DNA of 64,000 nt from Conoideocrella luteorostrata (taxonomy: Eukaryota > Ascomycota > Sordariomycetes > Hypocreales > Clavicipitaceae): positions 19,018 to 83,017 of the forward strand of contig JASWJB010000194.1 in assembly GCA_032433595.1 (NCBI GenBank). Reading direction: 5' to 3'. The translations under genes were made by a program, and so were the position numbers. Below are positions 35,075-45,094 of this stretch, piece after piece (positions within the stretch are counted from its first letter, which is position 1; the number at the start of each line of letters is the position of its first letter). Below the pieces are notes generated by a model. The model did not search any database, was not told where the DNA came from, and saw only the letters and a list, made by a program, of their open reading frames with translations.

Positions 35075-36061
35075 TTACAGCGATAGATCCTTCAGAAGCG
35101 CAGAGATTGTCTCTTCTGCTTTTAAGACCAATTCTGGCCCATGTGTTCCTTTCTCACGTTGATAAGGTCGGGAGTCCATCCATTTCGACCATTTCTCGAC
35201 GACGAACCATTCAATGTGCTGCTTCCTGCAGCCCCTGCAGTAAATTCGAGCATTACAGTCTTCTAGGGTATTGCCGTAGGGTTGAACTTGATGTGTTCTG
35301 CAAATCTCTTTAATTTTTGACGTCCACGATTCCGTATATTTGAGAGCTTGTGTATTGTGATGGGCACAAAACATATTCCTTTCGAGAACCTCAAGGAGAT
35401 ACGCAATATCCCCAGTCATCGCTAGCTGTGTGATCTCGTCGATCGTCTTGGTGCAATTTTGCATCTTCTGCCCCCCAACTTTCTTTGTGCAAGGCTCTCC
35501 GTTTTTTTTCTTCCCTGTACATTTCGTTGTGCAGGGACGTAGTGCCATTTTAATCTGCCTTTCAAAGGATAGAACTGGCTGAGTATCGATTTCTATCGCA
35601 GAAAACGCAGCTACCCACTGTTCAACTCGAGAGTCTACGTATTCCCCGTGATCATGTTGCCAGCAGTGAACCTGCTCAGCAAGAGACTGCAGCTCATCTA
35701 CCAGTTTGGGAGATGAAGGATCAAGAGTCGCAATCGAAGCAACCAGAGAGTTGACACTCTGCTCCGTTATCGCTGCCGATCGCTTGCATGGCTGCTTGTC
35801 TGATTTCTTAGGACATCCGCATTCCCCTTCGTTGGGGTGAAGCAGAGATTTCAGCATGGAAGGGTCGATTTGACTTGACAGACTCCCGCGACTAACGCTT
35901 GAATCCGGCGTACCGTTGCGAAGATTTGTTGGAAACCCAGAAACAGAGGCATCGGTAGCAGGTGGACTGTCATATCCGTTGCACTTGCCGATGGTTTCGA
36001 CACGATGCGGCCGCTTCGCTGCCAGAGGCGAATTTGGAGGCGTTGGATAAAAGGATGACAT
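35075..36061 (-). CDS. Cys-rich protein with T5orf172/GIY-YIG-like flanks, nuclease core not seen
   Basis: One exon, 328 aa, ATG at 36061. The N-terminus is Pro/Ser-rich. Two short Cys motifs, CGCPKKSDKQPCKR (about 81-94) and CTGKKKNGEPCTKKVGG (about 182-198), look like the 'C-G-tKkG-pC' elements placed before T5orf172 (GIY-YIG superfamily) domains in fungal proteins. Near the end, IYCRGCRKQHIEWFVVEKWSKWM resembles the stretch that follows such a domain. Between them I do not see the GIY..YIG strand pattern or the catalytic Arg/Glu block; only about 45 residues separate the FCAHH motif from the final segment. So it is either a distant relative or a form that lost the core. Function unknown. 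Confidence 0.7.
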   Translation of the reverse strand: MSSFYPTPPNSPLAAKRPHRVETIGKCNGYDSPPATDASVSGFPTNLRNGTPDSSVSRGSLSSQIDPSMLKSLLHPNEGECGCPKKSDKQPCKRSAAITEQSVNSLVASIATLDPSSPKLVDELQSLAEQVHCWQHDHGEYVDSRVEQWVAAFSAIEIDTQPVLSFERQIKMALRPCTTKCTGKKKNGEPCTKKVGGQKMQNCTKTIDEITQLAMTGDIAYLLEVLERNMFCAHHNTQALKYTESWTSKIKEICRTHQVQPYGNTLEDCNARIYCRGCRKQHIEWFVVEKWSKWMDSRPYQREKGTHGPELVLKAEETISALLKDLSL

Positions 36062-37467
36062 ATTCGCCTACTCTACTATCAAGATGTTGGAGAGTATCGG
36101 GCGTATGTGAATGTATGTAGGTAAATCTAGAGCTAGATGGATAATCTTGGCAGCATAAGTGTAGGTAGTTTGATTTCTTGACTACACAGCTTCGTTGAGT
36201 CGGCCGCATTGAAGCACAAAAGTGAGGCGAGCATGTTGGTCACAAGAGTCTCGATCGTGGCGCCAAGGGGTGAAAAGGCACCCAATAACCAGCCCCAATG
36301 ATTACTGGTGCGTGGACGAGGGTTGGCAGCGTGATTGTGCGATGGCCCGACTCAAACCATGATTAGAGCCTGTTGAATCCGTCTTTCCATCCACCCAAAC
36401 TTTGCACAGCAGTCCGCAGTCAGCAGCCACACACATAATGCATGGAGAGGCAGCAGGGACACGTAGCCGCAGCCGTCAGATTCTCGTGATGAACGCAGAA
36501 CAATCGGTCTGTTGGACGTACAGTATCGGGTTGAACAAAACGTTGCTTGGTCGACGCATTTTCCGACACCTGACTTGGTGAAATATGCAACAGACTTGAT
36601 TCATGATGCCTAGACTATCGTTGTGATGATGCCACACATCACAGCATCCTCGCACGACGACGATAACTAGCAATATGAAGCTGAGCATGCCTTGTGATGG
36701 CCCAATTTTTGCCCAAGTATCCTCAGTGTTTCTGCTCCTTCCATATTGCTCTTCATAGACCGGCCCAACCAGCAGTCGATGGCCGAAAACTGGTCGCAAA
36801 CTACTCCGTAAGCGTACTCCGTTTGATGGACAACAGGCCGAGCTGGACACTCGAGTGCCTCGCGGCAATACACAAAAGCCGTCAAGGTACAGAGTACGGA
36901 GTATTCCTCCGGTGTTCATGGCGTCTTAGGAACGTGGCGTTTCGTTCTAACACGGGAGGGACACGATTGTCGTCCGGCATATTTTGCCACACATCAAATG
37001 TTCAAAGGGCTCAGTCCGTCGCTTTTTAAGCTACAGCCATGCATCAATGCGAATACATTCGAGAGGAGAGCGCCCAGCGAATAGCATGGCGTTGTAAATG
37101 GCCTCAGATTTCAACATCCTAGCCGCTGCCTCCGTTAGGAAAATGGTAGGGCCAGATTAGCTATATAGTCTGTCTCATCCTTTCCACTTTCCAAGGTCAC
37201 ACCTATGTCACCGAGACCTCCCAGGCAGAGCAGACATGCTTGAGGGCCGAGCCTGCTTTGCGGTAACTAAAGGCCTTTTTCCGTACACACGGTTAAGACG
37301 AGTGGCAGGGTCTTCCCTGCTGTCTTCCGATTTACTGCTACAATGGCGATCATGCACTGGATTATGTCCACGGAATTGCACCAGGGGAAAGGGACTTCTG
37401 CGTTAATTGCTCCCTTCCCGTTGCAGAAAGGAGGACTCAACACATCGAGGAACCCGACGACGAGCTG
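36062..37467. other. intergenic; possible upstream exon of the C2H2 gene
   Basis: No gene supported. It carries TACTCCGTA at 36802-36810 and TACGGAGTA at 36895-36903. A good-looking 3' splice site (CCCTTCCCGTTGCAG) ends near 37424. The frame of the next gene is open back to it, so that gene may have an upstream exon I could not place. Confidence 0.45.
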
Positions 37468-38145
37468 ATGCTGTACGGCCTCGAGAGGCCGGACAGCGCT
37501 CAGCAGCCTTCGCAGACTGTTGAACCCAGCAAACTCCAGAGAGTTCCGGTGTTGAGTCCTCCAGAGTCTTGCTCTTCGTCTTCATCATTACCATTATCAT
37601 TATTACTATCGCCCAACCCTCACTCTCAATACTCCAGCCACTCGCGGACTGCGACTCCCCTGTCAACTCCACCGTCGGCTGAGGATGAAGCCGCCCAACA
37701 AGGAACGGGTCCCTCCTCGTGCATACCCGCCGAACGGGAGGATCCATCTGCCGCTCTGCCCGGTCGTCAAAGTTGGGAAAGACAAAATGGCCCCGGCATC
37801 AGCACCGGCACCGCGAGACCCTTCCGGTGCGAGCGTGACTGCAATGCATCCTTCCCTTCGCGGCGGGAGCTCCAACGGCACTACCAGACCTCCCAGCACC
37901 AGCCCGCTCTGTACAATGCGTCTTCATCGGAGTCGTATACCTCGCTGCAATGCGCCTGTGGCAAGATCGATCCGCGCCGCGACAATCACAAGCGACACGT
38001 CAAGATCTGCCAACGCCCCGCGATCCAACCGTTCCGATGCGATCGCGGCCACACGGCCACAGACAAGACAGCATGGCTGGACCACCTGGACGACCCCGAG
38101 TGCAAGCCGCCGCGGGGGCGGCCGCGGCGCCATGCGCAACCATGA
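37468..38145 (+). CDS. small C2H2-type zinc-finger-like protein
   Basis: A 225-aa frame from the ATG at 37468. In-frame acidic codons (EEPDDEL) lie upstream, back to a possible acceptor near 37424, so the true N-terminus may be longer. Residues 1-110 are Ser/Pro/Gln-rich. Three finger-like units follow: FRCERDCNASF...LQRHYQTSQH, a short LQCACGKIDPRRDNHKRHVKIC, and FRCDRGHTATDKTAWLDHLDDPEC. The basic end PPRGRPRRH recalls an AT-hook. The second unit has a fused C-x-C pair and the third ends H-x5-C, so the fingers are irregular. Similar irregular finger sets occur in fungal regulators. The stop codon overlaps an ATG microsatellite. Confidence 0.65.
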   Translation: MLYGLERPDSAQQPSQTVEPSKLQRVPVLSPPESCSSSSSLPLSLLLSPNPHSQYSSHSRTATPLSTPPSAEDEAAQQGTGPSSCIPAEREDPSAALPGRQSWERQNGPGISTGTARPFRCERDCNASFPSRRELQRHYQTSQHQPALYNASSSESYTSLQCACGKIDPRRDNHKRHVKICQRPAIQPFRCDRGHTATDKTAWLDHLDDPECKPPRGRPRRHAQP

Positions 38146-38162
38146 TGATGATGATGATGATG
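38142..38162. repeat. ATG trinucleotide microsatellite, 7 units
   Basis: Seven perfect ATG units starting inside the terminal codons of the C2H2-like gene; the TGA stop at 38143-38145 is part of the repeat. Confidence 0.9.
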
Positions 38163-38165
38163 GAT

Positions 38166-38322
38166 GAAAGAGAAGGGGGAAAAGAGAAAGGAAGAGGAAG
38201 GGAAAGGGAGGGGGAAAGGAGGGGAAAGGGAGGAAAAGGAATGAAGAAGGAAAAGAGGACAAAAGGAAGAAAAAGTGAAAAAAGGGGGGAAAAAGAACAA
38301 GGGAAAAAAGAAGAGAAGAAGG
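38166..38322. repeat. 157-bp polypurine tract
   Basis: Only A and G on the + strand except for four pyrimidines (38242, 38260, 38276, 38298). The first 76 bases are uninterrupted. Begins 20 bp after the C2H2-like stop codon, so it would lie in that gene's 3' UTR. Confidence 0.95.
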
Positions 38323-39091
38323 TATAAAGGACTTCCATAATACAATTTTATCCAACGTTGTCCTTCGCCACTCGTCCCTAGCGCTCCAGCATGCCCAACC
38401 AGTGGCACGCATGCACGTGAAATGTAGGGGTTGAAGGAGGATGGATAATGTGAGGTTATTATTGATGATGATGTGGGCATCCCCAAAGCAAAGGTCGTTA
38501 CACTTAACTATGATGATCGTCAAGAGAGCAAGGGAAAGTTGGACTAATTATAGAGAGGGAACAGAGACAGGGAACAGAGACAGTGGACAAGATTAAGAAG
38601 GGACAGAGACAGGCTCAACTATGATGGTCGAGAAGGGACAGGAGTAAGGTCAACTATATTTTAATTTTTAGATTTTTTGGATGTCCCTCATGACTTATCT
38701 AATGATAGGCTCAACTATTAGTTTTCGTTTGTGGTTTTCAGATGATGTTGTTGAAGGATCCGATCCTGTATCGTATGCTATTTCATACAAAGTCTATTGT
38801 TATTATTCGCTTTCGATGCCCTTGGTTGTCAGCCTGTTGGCCCTCTTAGTCTAGTACTTTGACACAGGACTGGAATACAAACAAGCGGCGCGGCTCAGAT
38901 CCCTAACTGGCTACTCCGTAGTTTTTTTCACTTTCTGTGATGCCCGTTGGCGAGAAGAGGCCCCGGCTCGCGAGACCTCCGCAGGCAAAAGCGCATCCCC
39001 AAGCGATTGAGGCCATTATCAACCAGCCTCCACCGGGCCTTGGCCTTCTGAACCCTATTCGCTAGTTGAAATCCAGGCCTGGCATTTTCAC
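38323..39091. other. intergenic with loose GGGACAGAGACAG repeats
   Basis: Imperfect repeats of GGAACAGAGACAG/GGGACAGAGACAG lie at about 38560-38650. TACTCCGTA lies at 38912-38920. No gene. Confidence 0.5.
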
Positions 39092-39208
39092 GAGTAACTA
39101 AACACGCAACAGCGGATTTTCAGTCATGCAACAGCGACCAAGCCAAAAGCAGACGAAGTACCTCGCCCGCCGCCACACACCAAAAAGATGCCTCTTGTGT
39201 TTTTGCGT
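39092..39208 (+). repeat. left terminal inverted repeat
   Basis: 117 bp; inner end CTTGTGTTTTTGCGT. Nine substitutions and one 1-base gap against the right arm. Confidence 0.9.
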
Positions 39209-39786
39209 ACATCTGCACCCGCGTGAGAATTCAATTGATTGTATGACTGCCGGCGCGCTGCTGGATAATTCCACACATTAGGCTGGCTAGGGTCTGGATT
39301 ATAACTACTCTGAGACTACAAATAACCTTAGGTAGTATAAGAATTTAGCGTAAATTTATGTCCCTCTGATGCTGTAAATAAAACCCTACTATTTAGAATA
39401 ATTTGAGGCTCTGGTGCTAGCCAAGAGGGCATCATAGGAGGTTAGTGATAGTGAATCAGGCGCGTTGCGTTTTATGAGGCTTAAAGCGCCTCAACAGATC
39501 CCGCGATCTTTAACAGAGTATTCTAAAGCTCTTAAATTCATGTATCTTTAGCTTCACGAGCTTGTGCTGCCTTTCCTCTCCTTTTGCCCCTACTTCCGGC
39601 TACGCTTACTGATGATGACGGCGCCGGCGAAGCTCCTTGTGTTAGTGCCACTGTCGATGCTATCATGTCTTGTGCGTTTCGGGTTCCCTAGCTTGTGCAG
39701 CATTGCGAATTTGTTGCGTGTAGGTTGAAGGAATTCGTAATGCGCTAGGGTAAAAATTATGCTGCTAGTAGCTTGCACCAGACAGC

Positions 39787-39904
39787 ACGCAAAAACACAA
39801 GAGGCATACTTTTTGGTGTGTGGCGGTGAGCAAGGTACTTTGTCTGCTTTTGGCATAGTCGCTGTTGCATGATTGAAAATCCGCCGTTGTGTGTTTAGTT
39901 ACTC
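39787..39904 (-). repeat. right terminal inverted repeat
   Basis: 118 bp. Relative to the left arm, seven of nine substitutions are C-to-T or G-to-A, several at CpG. Confidence 0.9.
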
Positions 39905-40900
39905 CGGTGTGTTTGCTTGCTCACTCCAATGAGACAGAAACACCAGGACGCATGGATTATTTTGATGTACTAGTACTCCGTAGAAGGAAGTAGTTAACCG
40001 GGGTCTTTTTTTTTTTGTTTTAGTCAAACGACGGCGCAGATGTCATGATGTCTCCACTCTCAGGCATGCACTTTTACCGCATGATATGCAATCACTTACA
40101 TAGAGTAAGCCCTGCAGGAACAAATGCCAAGGCAATTCGACAGCGATTGGATTTTCGAAATTGAAGCCATTCAACTGGTGGCTGGTTGCCGGACCAAGCC
40201 GCCAAACGCCGCCGTACAACACACATCCGCAAGCAGATTACTGGGGTAGGGCGCTGGGGTGGTCAGCTCTTCTCGAGCGAGGCTCACTCGCCTCCATATG
40301 CCATTTGGCGTCACCCACAGAGTATACAGCTGTGAGTATGTGCTCCGTACCGTTCAGGGACTTCAACTGCCGTCGTTGCCAAACATGAAGGCTCCAATGG
40401 TTTCAACAAACGCCACATAAATGTCCTCAATACATCATCGGGTAGTTTCCGAGGCCGCCCGGCATTTGCGTTTCCTACTCCAGCATGCCTGGCTACGTAG
40501 CCCCGACCGAAATGGAGATAACTCCGGGGCTGAGATTCATACAGTATTTGCCACTGATGAGGCCATTTCATATCCCGTTCTTTGTGGCCAGCAGTCCGCA
40601 TATTTGTTGTTTTGTTTTGGTGAGGCTGTTGTTCAATACTGCGAAACCCGTGGATGAACTGAACTTACGTGGTGTGGTCTCTTGGTGACTCCATGCCTCT
40701 TTCGTACTTAAATGGTGCTTGCTGCACCGAAAATCCAGACATATTTCGAAGATATTGCAGACCATCCGTTCCCGCTACCTTCACCACAAACCTTTGACGA
40801 ACCAGCGCAGTCCATCATAGACCTCTGTCCATCCAGATCAAGGCTTATCAGCAATATACACCCTCCTTCTTTGACACTCTCAAATTCTAGCACCGGCATC
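39905..40900. other. flank of the element and promoter of the 71-aa gene
   Basis: TACTCCGTA at 39974-39982. No gene. The last 100 bp before 40901 are CT-rich on the + strand, as in a fungal leader. Confidence 0.5.
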
Positions 40901-41168
40901 ATGAGTTACACTGAGCTCATCAAGAACAATGGTAGGTGTGCCTCTCTCCTTAATCGTTTACTAGCTAAGTAGTTTCGCGTCAGGTAACTTTGAAGACATG
41001 TTTTGGTCAAAGAAACCCTCAGAGAAGGGTAGCACCGACACCCTCTATGTGAATGGTGATGGTTCAAATATCACCAACACGCCTGCTCGCCTTACAAGTG
41101 GAGGGTCGGCTCAAGGAAACTCACGAAACCGGCCTGGCGCCAAACCAGCTGTTCCGCGCAACGGCTAA
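40901..41168 (+). CDS. small spliced protein of 71 aa
   Basis: Two exons: 40901-40931 and 40984-41168. The donor is GTAGGT after one base of a Gly codon; the acceptor is TTTCGCGTCAG; the intron is 52 nt. The ATG context (CATCATGAG) is preceded by a CT-rich leader. The protein begins MSYTELIKNNGNFEDMFWSK and continues with a polar tail rich in Gly, Asn, Ser and Thr, ending KPAVPRNG. There is no signal peptide or membrane span. Unspliced, the reading frame from this ATG ends in the intron, so simple ORF calling misses it. I do not know the function; the composition suggests a small soluble, partly disordered protein. Confidence 0.7.
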
Positions 41169-42077
41169 GAGCAGGAGGCGCATCGCCCTTCTGACACCAC
41201 CCAACGGGGCTTATAGACTGACAGGAAGTGTATAGTTCAAAGGGGTGCGGGGAGATGTTGGATACACTGAGTTGCTGTATCTAAGATGAAATATATGATA
41301 ACACGGGTAGAATTAATAGGACTATTTAAAACTTGTTTTATCCATATAACCATCGTCCGGCGATAGGTCAATATCGCGAGCCAGAACTATTCTCGATAGC
41401 ATATACTGCCCAGTTGCAAATTCACAGTTAGCCGAGGATGTAGGTGGACCTTTCAGCATATACCTCACTCGACTCGTAGCAGTGATAGCAACGAGAGTGA
41501 TTTAGTCATCTTTTTCGCTAGAGCCCAAGTAACCCCTAATCACATATTTACCGCACTGCATAGTACAGGACAGAGTATGCTTTTGTAGTAAAAAAAGATG
41601 CCAACGTACAGCATTCGGGACGACCGGGTTGACGCCGTAGTTACAATACAGGATCTAAGGCACTACGTATCCTAAAAAGTATAGAGTATGCACAGGGAAC
41701 ATTAGCGCCTAGCTTGGACGAAGAATATTACTGTCACTATTACTTTCAGGGACTGCTATACCGCTTGATGGAAATCAAGAGCATGCGTTTCCCTGTCAGT
41801 AGTCGAATTCGGTCACGAGAGTAGGTGGAAAGTTAAATTCTTGCTAATCAATTTGATGTTCGCTTCATAAAATCATAATAGCGCCTACATCCTTCCTCAG
41901 TTTTGGTGCTAAGGGAATCCAGTATAAAACAAGTTGTACATTTCGTTCCAACGCTGCACAGTGGTTACTGAGCGCACGCATATATTATCTCGCCATCAAC
42001 TGGATGGATTTCCAGTGGCTTTAGATCGAACGCTATCCAAAATCATCCATCTCCATTATTACTTTTTTAATAAGCTC
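41169..42077. other. AT-rich convergent gap
   Basis: A 909-bp tail-to-tail gap between the 71-aa gene and P5CDH, AT-rich with many short stops. No gene seen. Confidence 0.5.
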
Positions 42078-44000
42078 CTAAACCTCATTGCTGGGGTAGG
42101 GAACCTGAGTAGTAGGGTTGAACTCCTCCTTCAGAGCTCGGATGTTGACGAATCGAGTCAGCAGGTTGGAGCTGCCGGCCTTGTCGTCGGTGCCAGAGGC
42201 TCGGGCACCACCGAAAGCTTGCTGGCCAACGACGGCACCGGTGCTCTTGCAGTTGATGTAGAAGTTGCCAGCAGCGTTGCGAAGCTTGTCTTCGGCGAAA
42301 CGGACAGCCTCGCGGTCACTGGCAAAGACAGCGCCAGTCAAGCCGTACTCGGAGGTGGAGTCAACAAGCTCACACGCCTTGCTGAAGGCGTCGGGGGCGG
42401 CATCGTCGTACACGTAAGTGGTCAAGAGAGGGCCGAAAAACTCGGTAGACAGGAACTTGTGGGCGGGGTTGGTGGTCTCGTAGATGGTAGGGTGGACAAA
42501 ATAACCCTTGGAAGAGTCATACTTGCCACCGGCGACGAGCTCGAGTTCCTTGTCAGTCTTGGCCTCGTCGATGGCACCAGAGAGCTTCTTGAAGGAAGCA
42601 TCATGGATGACAGGGCCGCAGAAGTTGTCGTGTTTCCAAGGCTCACCAACGCTGAGCTTCTCAACCTCAGCAACGAGCTTCTGCTTGAACTCGGGCCAGA
42701 CAGACTTGGGAACGTAGAGACGAGAGGTGGCACTGCACTTCTGACCTTGGAACTCAAAAGCACCACGGATGGTATGCTTGGCTGCGTTATCCAGGTCGGC
42801 AGAAGGGTGGATCAAGTGGAAGTTCTTGCCTCCAGTCTCACCAACGATGCGAGGGTATGATCGGTAACGGCCCTCGGCAACGCCCTCACCAATGGCGCCG
42901 TACAGCTTGCGGAAGATGGCAGTGCTACCGGTGTAGTGGAGCGCAGCAAACTCCTTGTGGGCGAGTACAGTCTTGGTGATCTCTTCTGGGTTGCCAGGGA
43001 TGAACTGGATAACGTCCTTGGGCAAACCAGCCTCGAGGAGAATCTGGTAGACGAGCCAATTGGACGCAATGGCAAAGTCGCTGGGCTTCCAGACCACGAC
43101 ATTGCCCATGAGAGCAGGGGCACCGGGTAAGTTGCCAGCAATGGCAGTGAAGTTGAACGGGCTCACGGCGTAAACGAAACCTTCGAGGGGGCGGTACTCG
43201 AGACGATTCCACAGCCCGGGAGAATTATGCTCAGGCTGCTGAGAGAGAAGCTCCTGGGCGTAGTGAACATTGAAGCGGAAGAAGTCAGCCAGCTCGGCGG
43301 CAGCGTCAATCTCAGCCTGCCAGGCGTTCTTGCCCTGTCCGAGGACAGTAGCGGCCATAATCTCGTAACGATACTTGTTGGCAACGAGATCAGCAGCCTT
43401 GAGGAAGACGGCAGCACGGTCGGAGAAGGGGAGAGCCTCCCACGCGGGCTTGGCAGCCAAGGCGGCATCAATGGCCTTGTTGACATCGGCGGTAGTGGCA
43501 GTGTGATAGCTGGCGACCTTGCTGGCGTGGTCGGACGGGTTGAGCTGGTGAGAAAGAGCAGAGGTCTTGATCTGAATGGGTGGCGAAACAAGAGTGAGTG
43601 ATTAGCTACACCGTTCTGAAGAAATTGAACTAGAAAACCCCTCGAGACGGGGTTGATAACAAATTGCTTTACCTCTTTGCCGCCAACAACGACAGGAACC
43701 TCAATGGGGACCTTCTTCTGAAAGCTCTCGATGGCGGCGGTCAGGCCCTGGCGCTGAGCACTGCCCTTGGCGTAATGGTGCTATCCAACATCAATGGTTA
43801 GCCTCCAATATTCTGCTGTTGGCAATTTCCTTCCCTGCCTGCCTCGGATTCGCTGCGATCGAGATACTCACATTAGGCTCGTTGGCCACCTTGGGAGTCT
43901 TGAAGGTGGCCAGCGTGCCCATGCTCATCCGCTGAGGCGCCTTGCCCGCAGAGCGCAAGGTCTGGGCAGCGCCAGCTCTGCTAAAAACAGCCGCCTTCAT
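42078..44000 (-). CDS. PUT2: delta-1-pyrroline-5-carboxylate dehydrogenase, mitochondrial
   Basis: Three exons: 44000-43872, 43780-43673 and 43571-42078, 576 aa. Donors GTGAGT and GTAAAG; acceptors TTGGATAG and CCATTCAG (branch GCTAATC); all joins are phase 0. The first about 40 residues are basic and Ser/Ala-rich (MKAAVFSRAGAAQTLRS), a mitochondrial targeting signal. It oxidises glutamate semialdehyde/P5C to glutamate with NAD, the second step of proline catabolism (prnC in Aspergillus). Motifs: VSPFNFTAIAGNLPGAPALMGN, WKPS, FTGST-like YTGSTAIF, GETGGKN with Glu about 324, and catalytic FQGQKCSATSR with Cys about 358. Codon use in the last exon is strongly GC3-biased, fitting high expression. 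Confidence 0.97.
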
Positions 44001-45094
44001 GGTTCCTAGTGATGGATTGTCGGAGAATTGCGACACCAGACAGAGCAATCAGATTTCAAGATGATGATTGTATGGGTGCAAAAACCAGTTGTGCCCAAAC
44101 AAATCAGAGGACGGAGGACGAATGGATTATTTTAAAAGTCTGGTTGGCTTCTTATTTTCCAAGGTTCCCTTGGACACTGTCCAACCGATACGTAATTCGG
44201 AGGGTCTTTGTCCTTGCACGCAAGCTCTGGTCGGCTTATTGCGGTTTAAACATGCATCGAAGAGGGGCGGCTGTGGAGCCGTCACTCATCATGCATCATG
44301 ACAGGTCCACTGGCGTTATCAGTGCACATTCCGGTTCGTTTAGGCAGCTGCAGCCATTCAAGCCCCGGATCTGTTCCCCAGATAGCCGTCTAGGGTCTCC
44401 AATACGTCCCTATCTGAGCCACTGAGCGCGCGACGATTGGGCACTTGCGGTGTGAGCTTCGCTATTGTACTCCCTGGGCTTGACTTGTTACCCTGCTCCC
44501 CGACTTCGGACGTGGTCAAGTCTTTCACTGTTCCGTTCAGAGCCGCCTGCCCAGCATCTTGCAAGCGGGTCGGCAGGCCAACCGCGTCCGCGTGACTCCA
44601 TGGCTTGCACCGACCGATGATGGGGTAATAGTTACTCGACGCTGCATCACCCAGCGGCGCGATGGGGTAATGTTATGTGAAACCTTTCGTACCAGCCCGG
44701 GAGAGCTGATCCAGCTTCGACAGTTGTTGGATTGTACATGCCATCCACAAACAGTGCAATTTTGAGCAATAACCATTTGAAGAGCGCGGTCACTCATGTC
44801 AAAACGTCATCATCGTTGGACAAAAGAGAAAAGAAATTTGCATTACAAGCTGCCGACGCACATCCTTATTCACAGAGCCACATAGCCAGCACAGTTGGCC
44901 ACCACATTCCTCCTCGCGACGTATAAAACCTACACACAGGCACTGTGTTCCTGCTGCATATCCAACATCGAAATATGTTGTAATGTAGTACAATACGTAC
45001 TTACTGGTGGTATCTTAATACATGACATAACAATACTCTAACAATCTGAAAAACAAGAAGCCGAACGCACGCAACCACAAAGCACAACGGCCAC
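44001..45094. other. P5CDH promoter and 3' flank of the PhoD-like gene
   Basis: 1.1 kb. A GATGGGGTAAT direct repeat lies at about 44618 and 44661. No gene recognised. Confidence 0.5.

Larger units (their letters stand above)
39092..39904. mobile_element. 813-bp element with long terminal inverted repeats, non-autonomous
   Basis: The ends are inverted copies of about 117 bp (39092-39208 and 39787-39904), roughly 92% identical, beginning GAGTAACTAAACAC. The 578-bp interior has no transposase motif. One frame on the - strand (39590-39856, 88 codons) runs into the right repeat and is not recognised. The size and the long repeats fit a MITE or a deleted DNA transposon, perhaps Mutator-like. No target-site duplication is clear; the repeats may extend a few bases further with a small indel (CAC-GAGTAAC versus CACCGGAGTAAC). 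Confidence 0.8.

Noticed and set aside
41934..42860. 308-codon frame opposite P5CDH
   Set aside because: Antisense shadow of a GC3-rich exon, with the usual Val/Gly/Leu-rich product.
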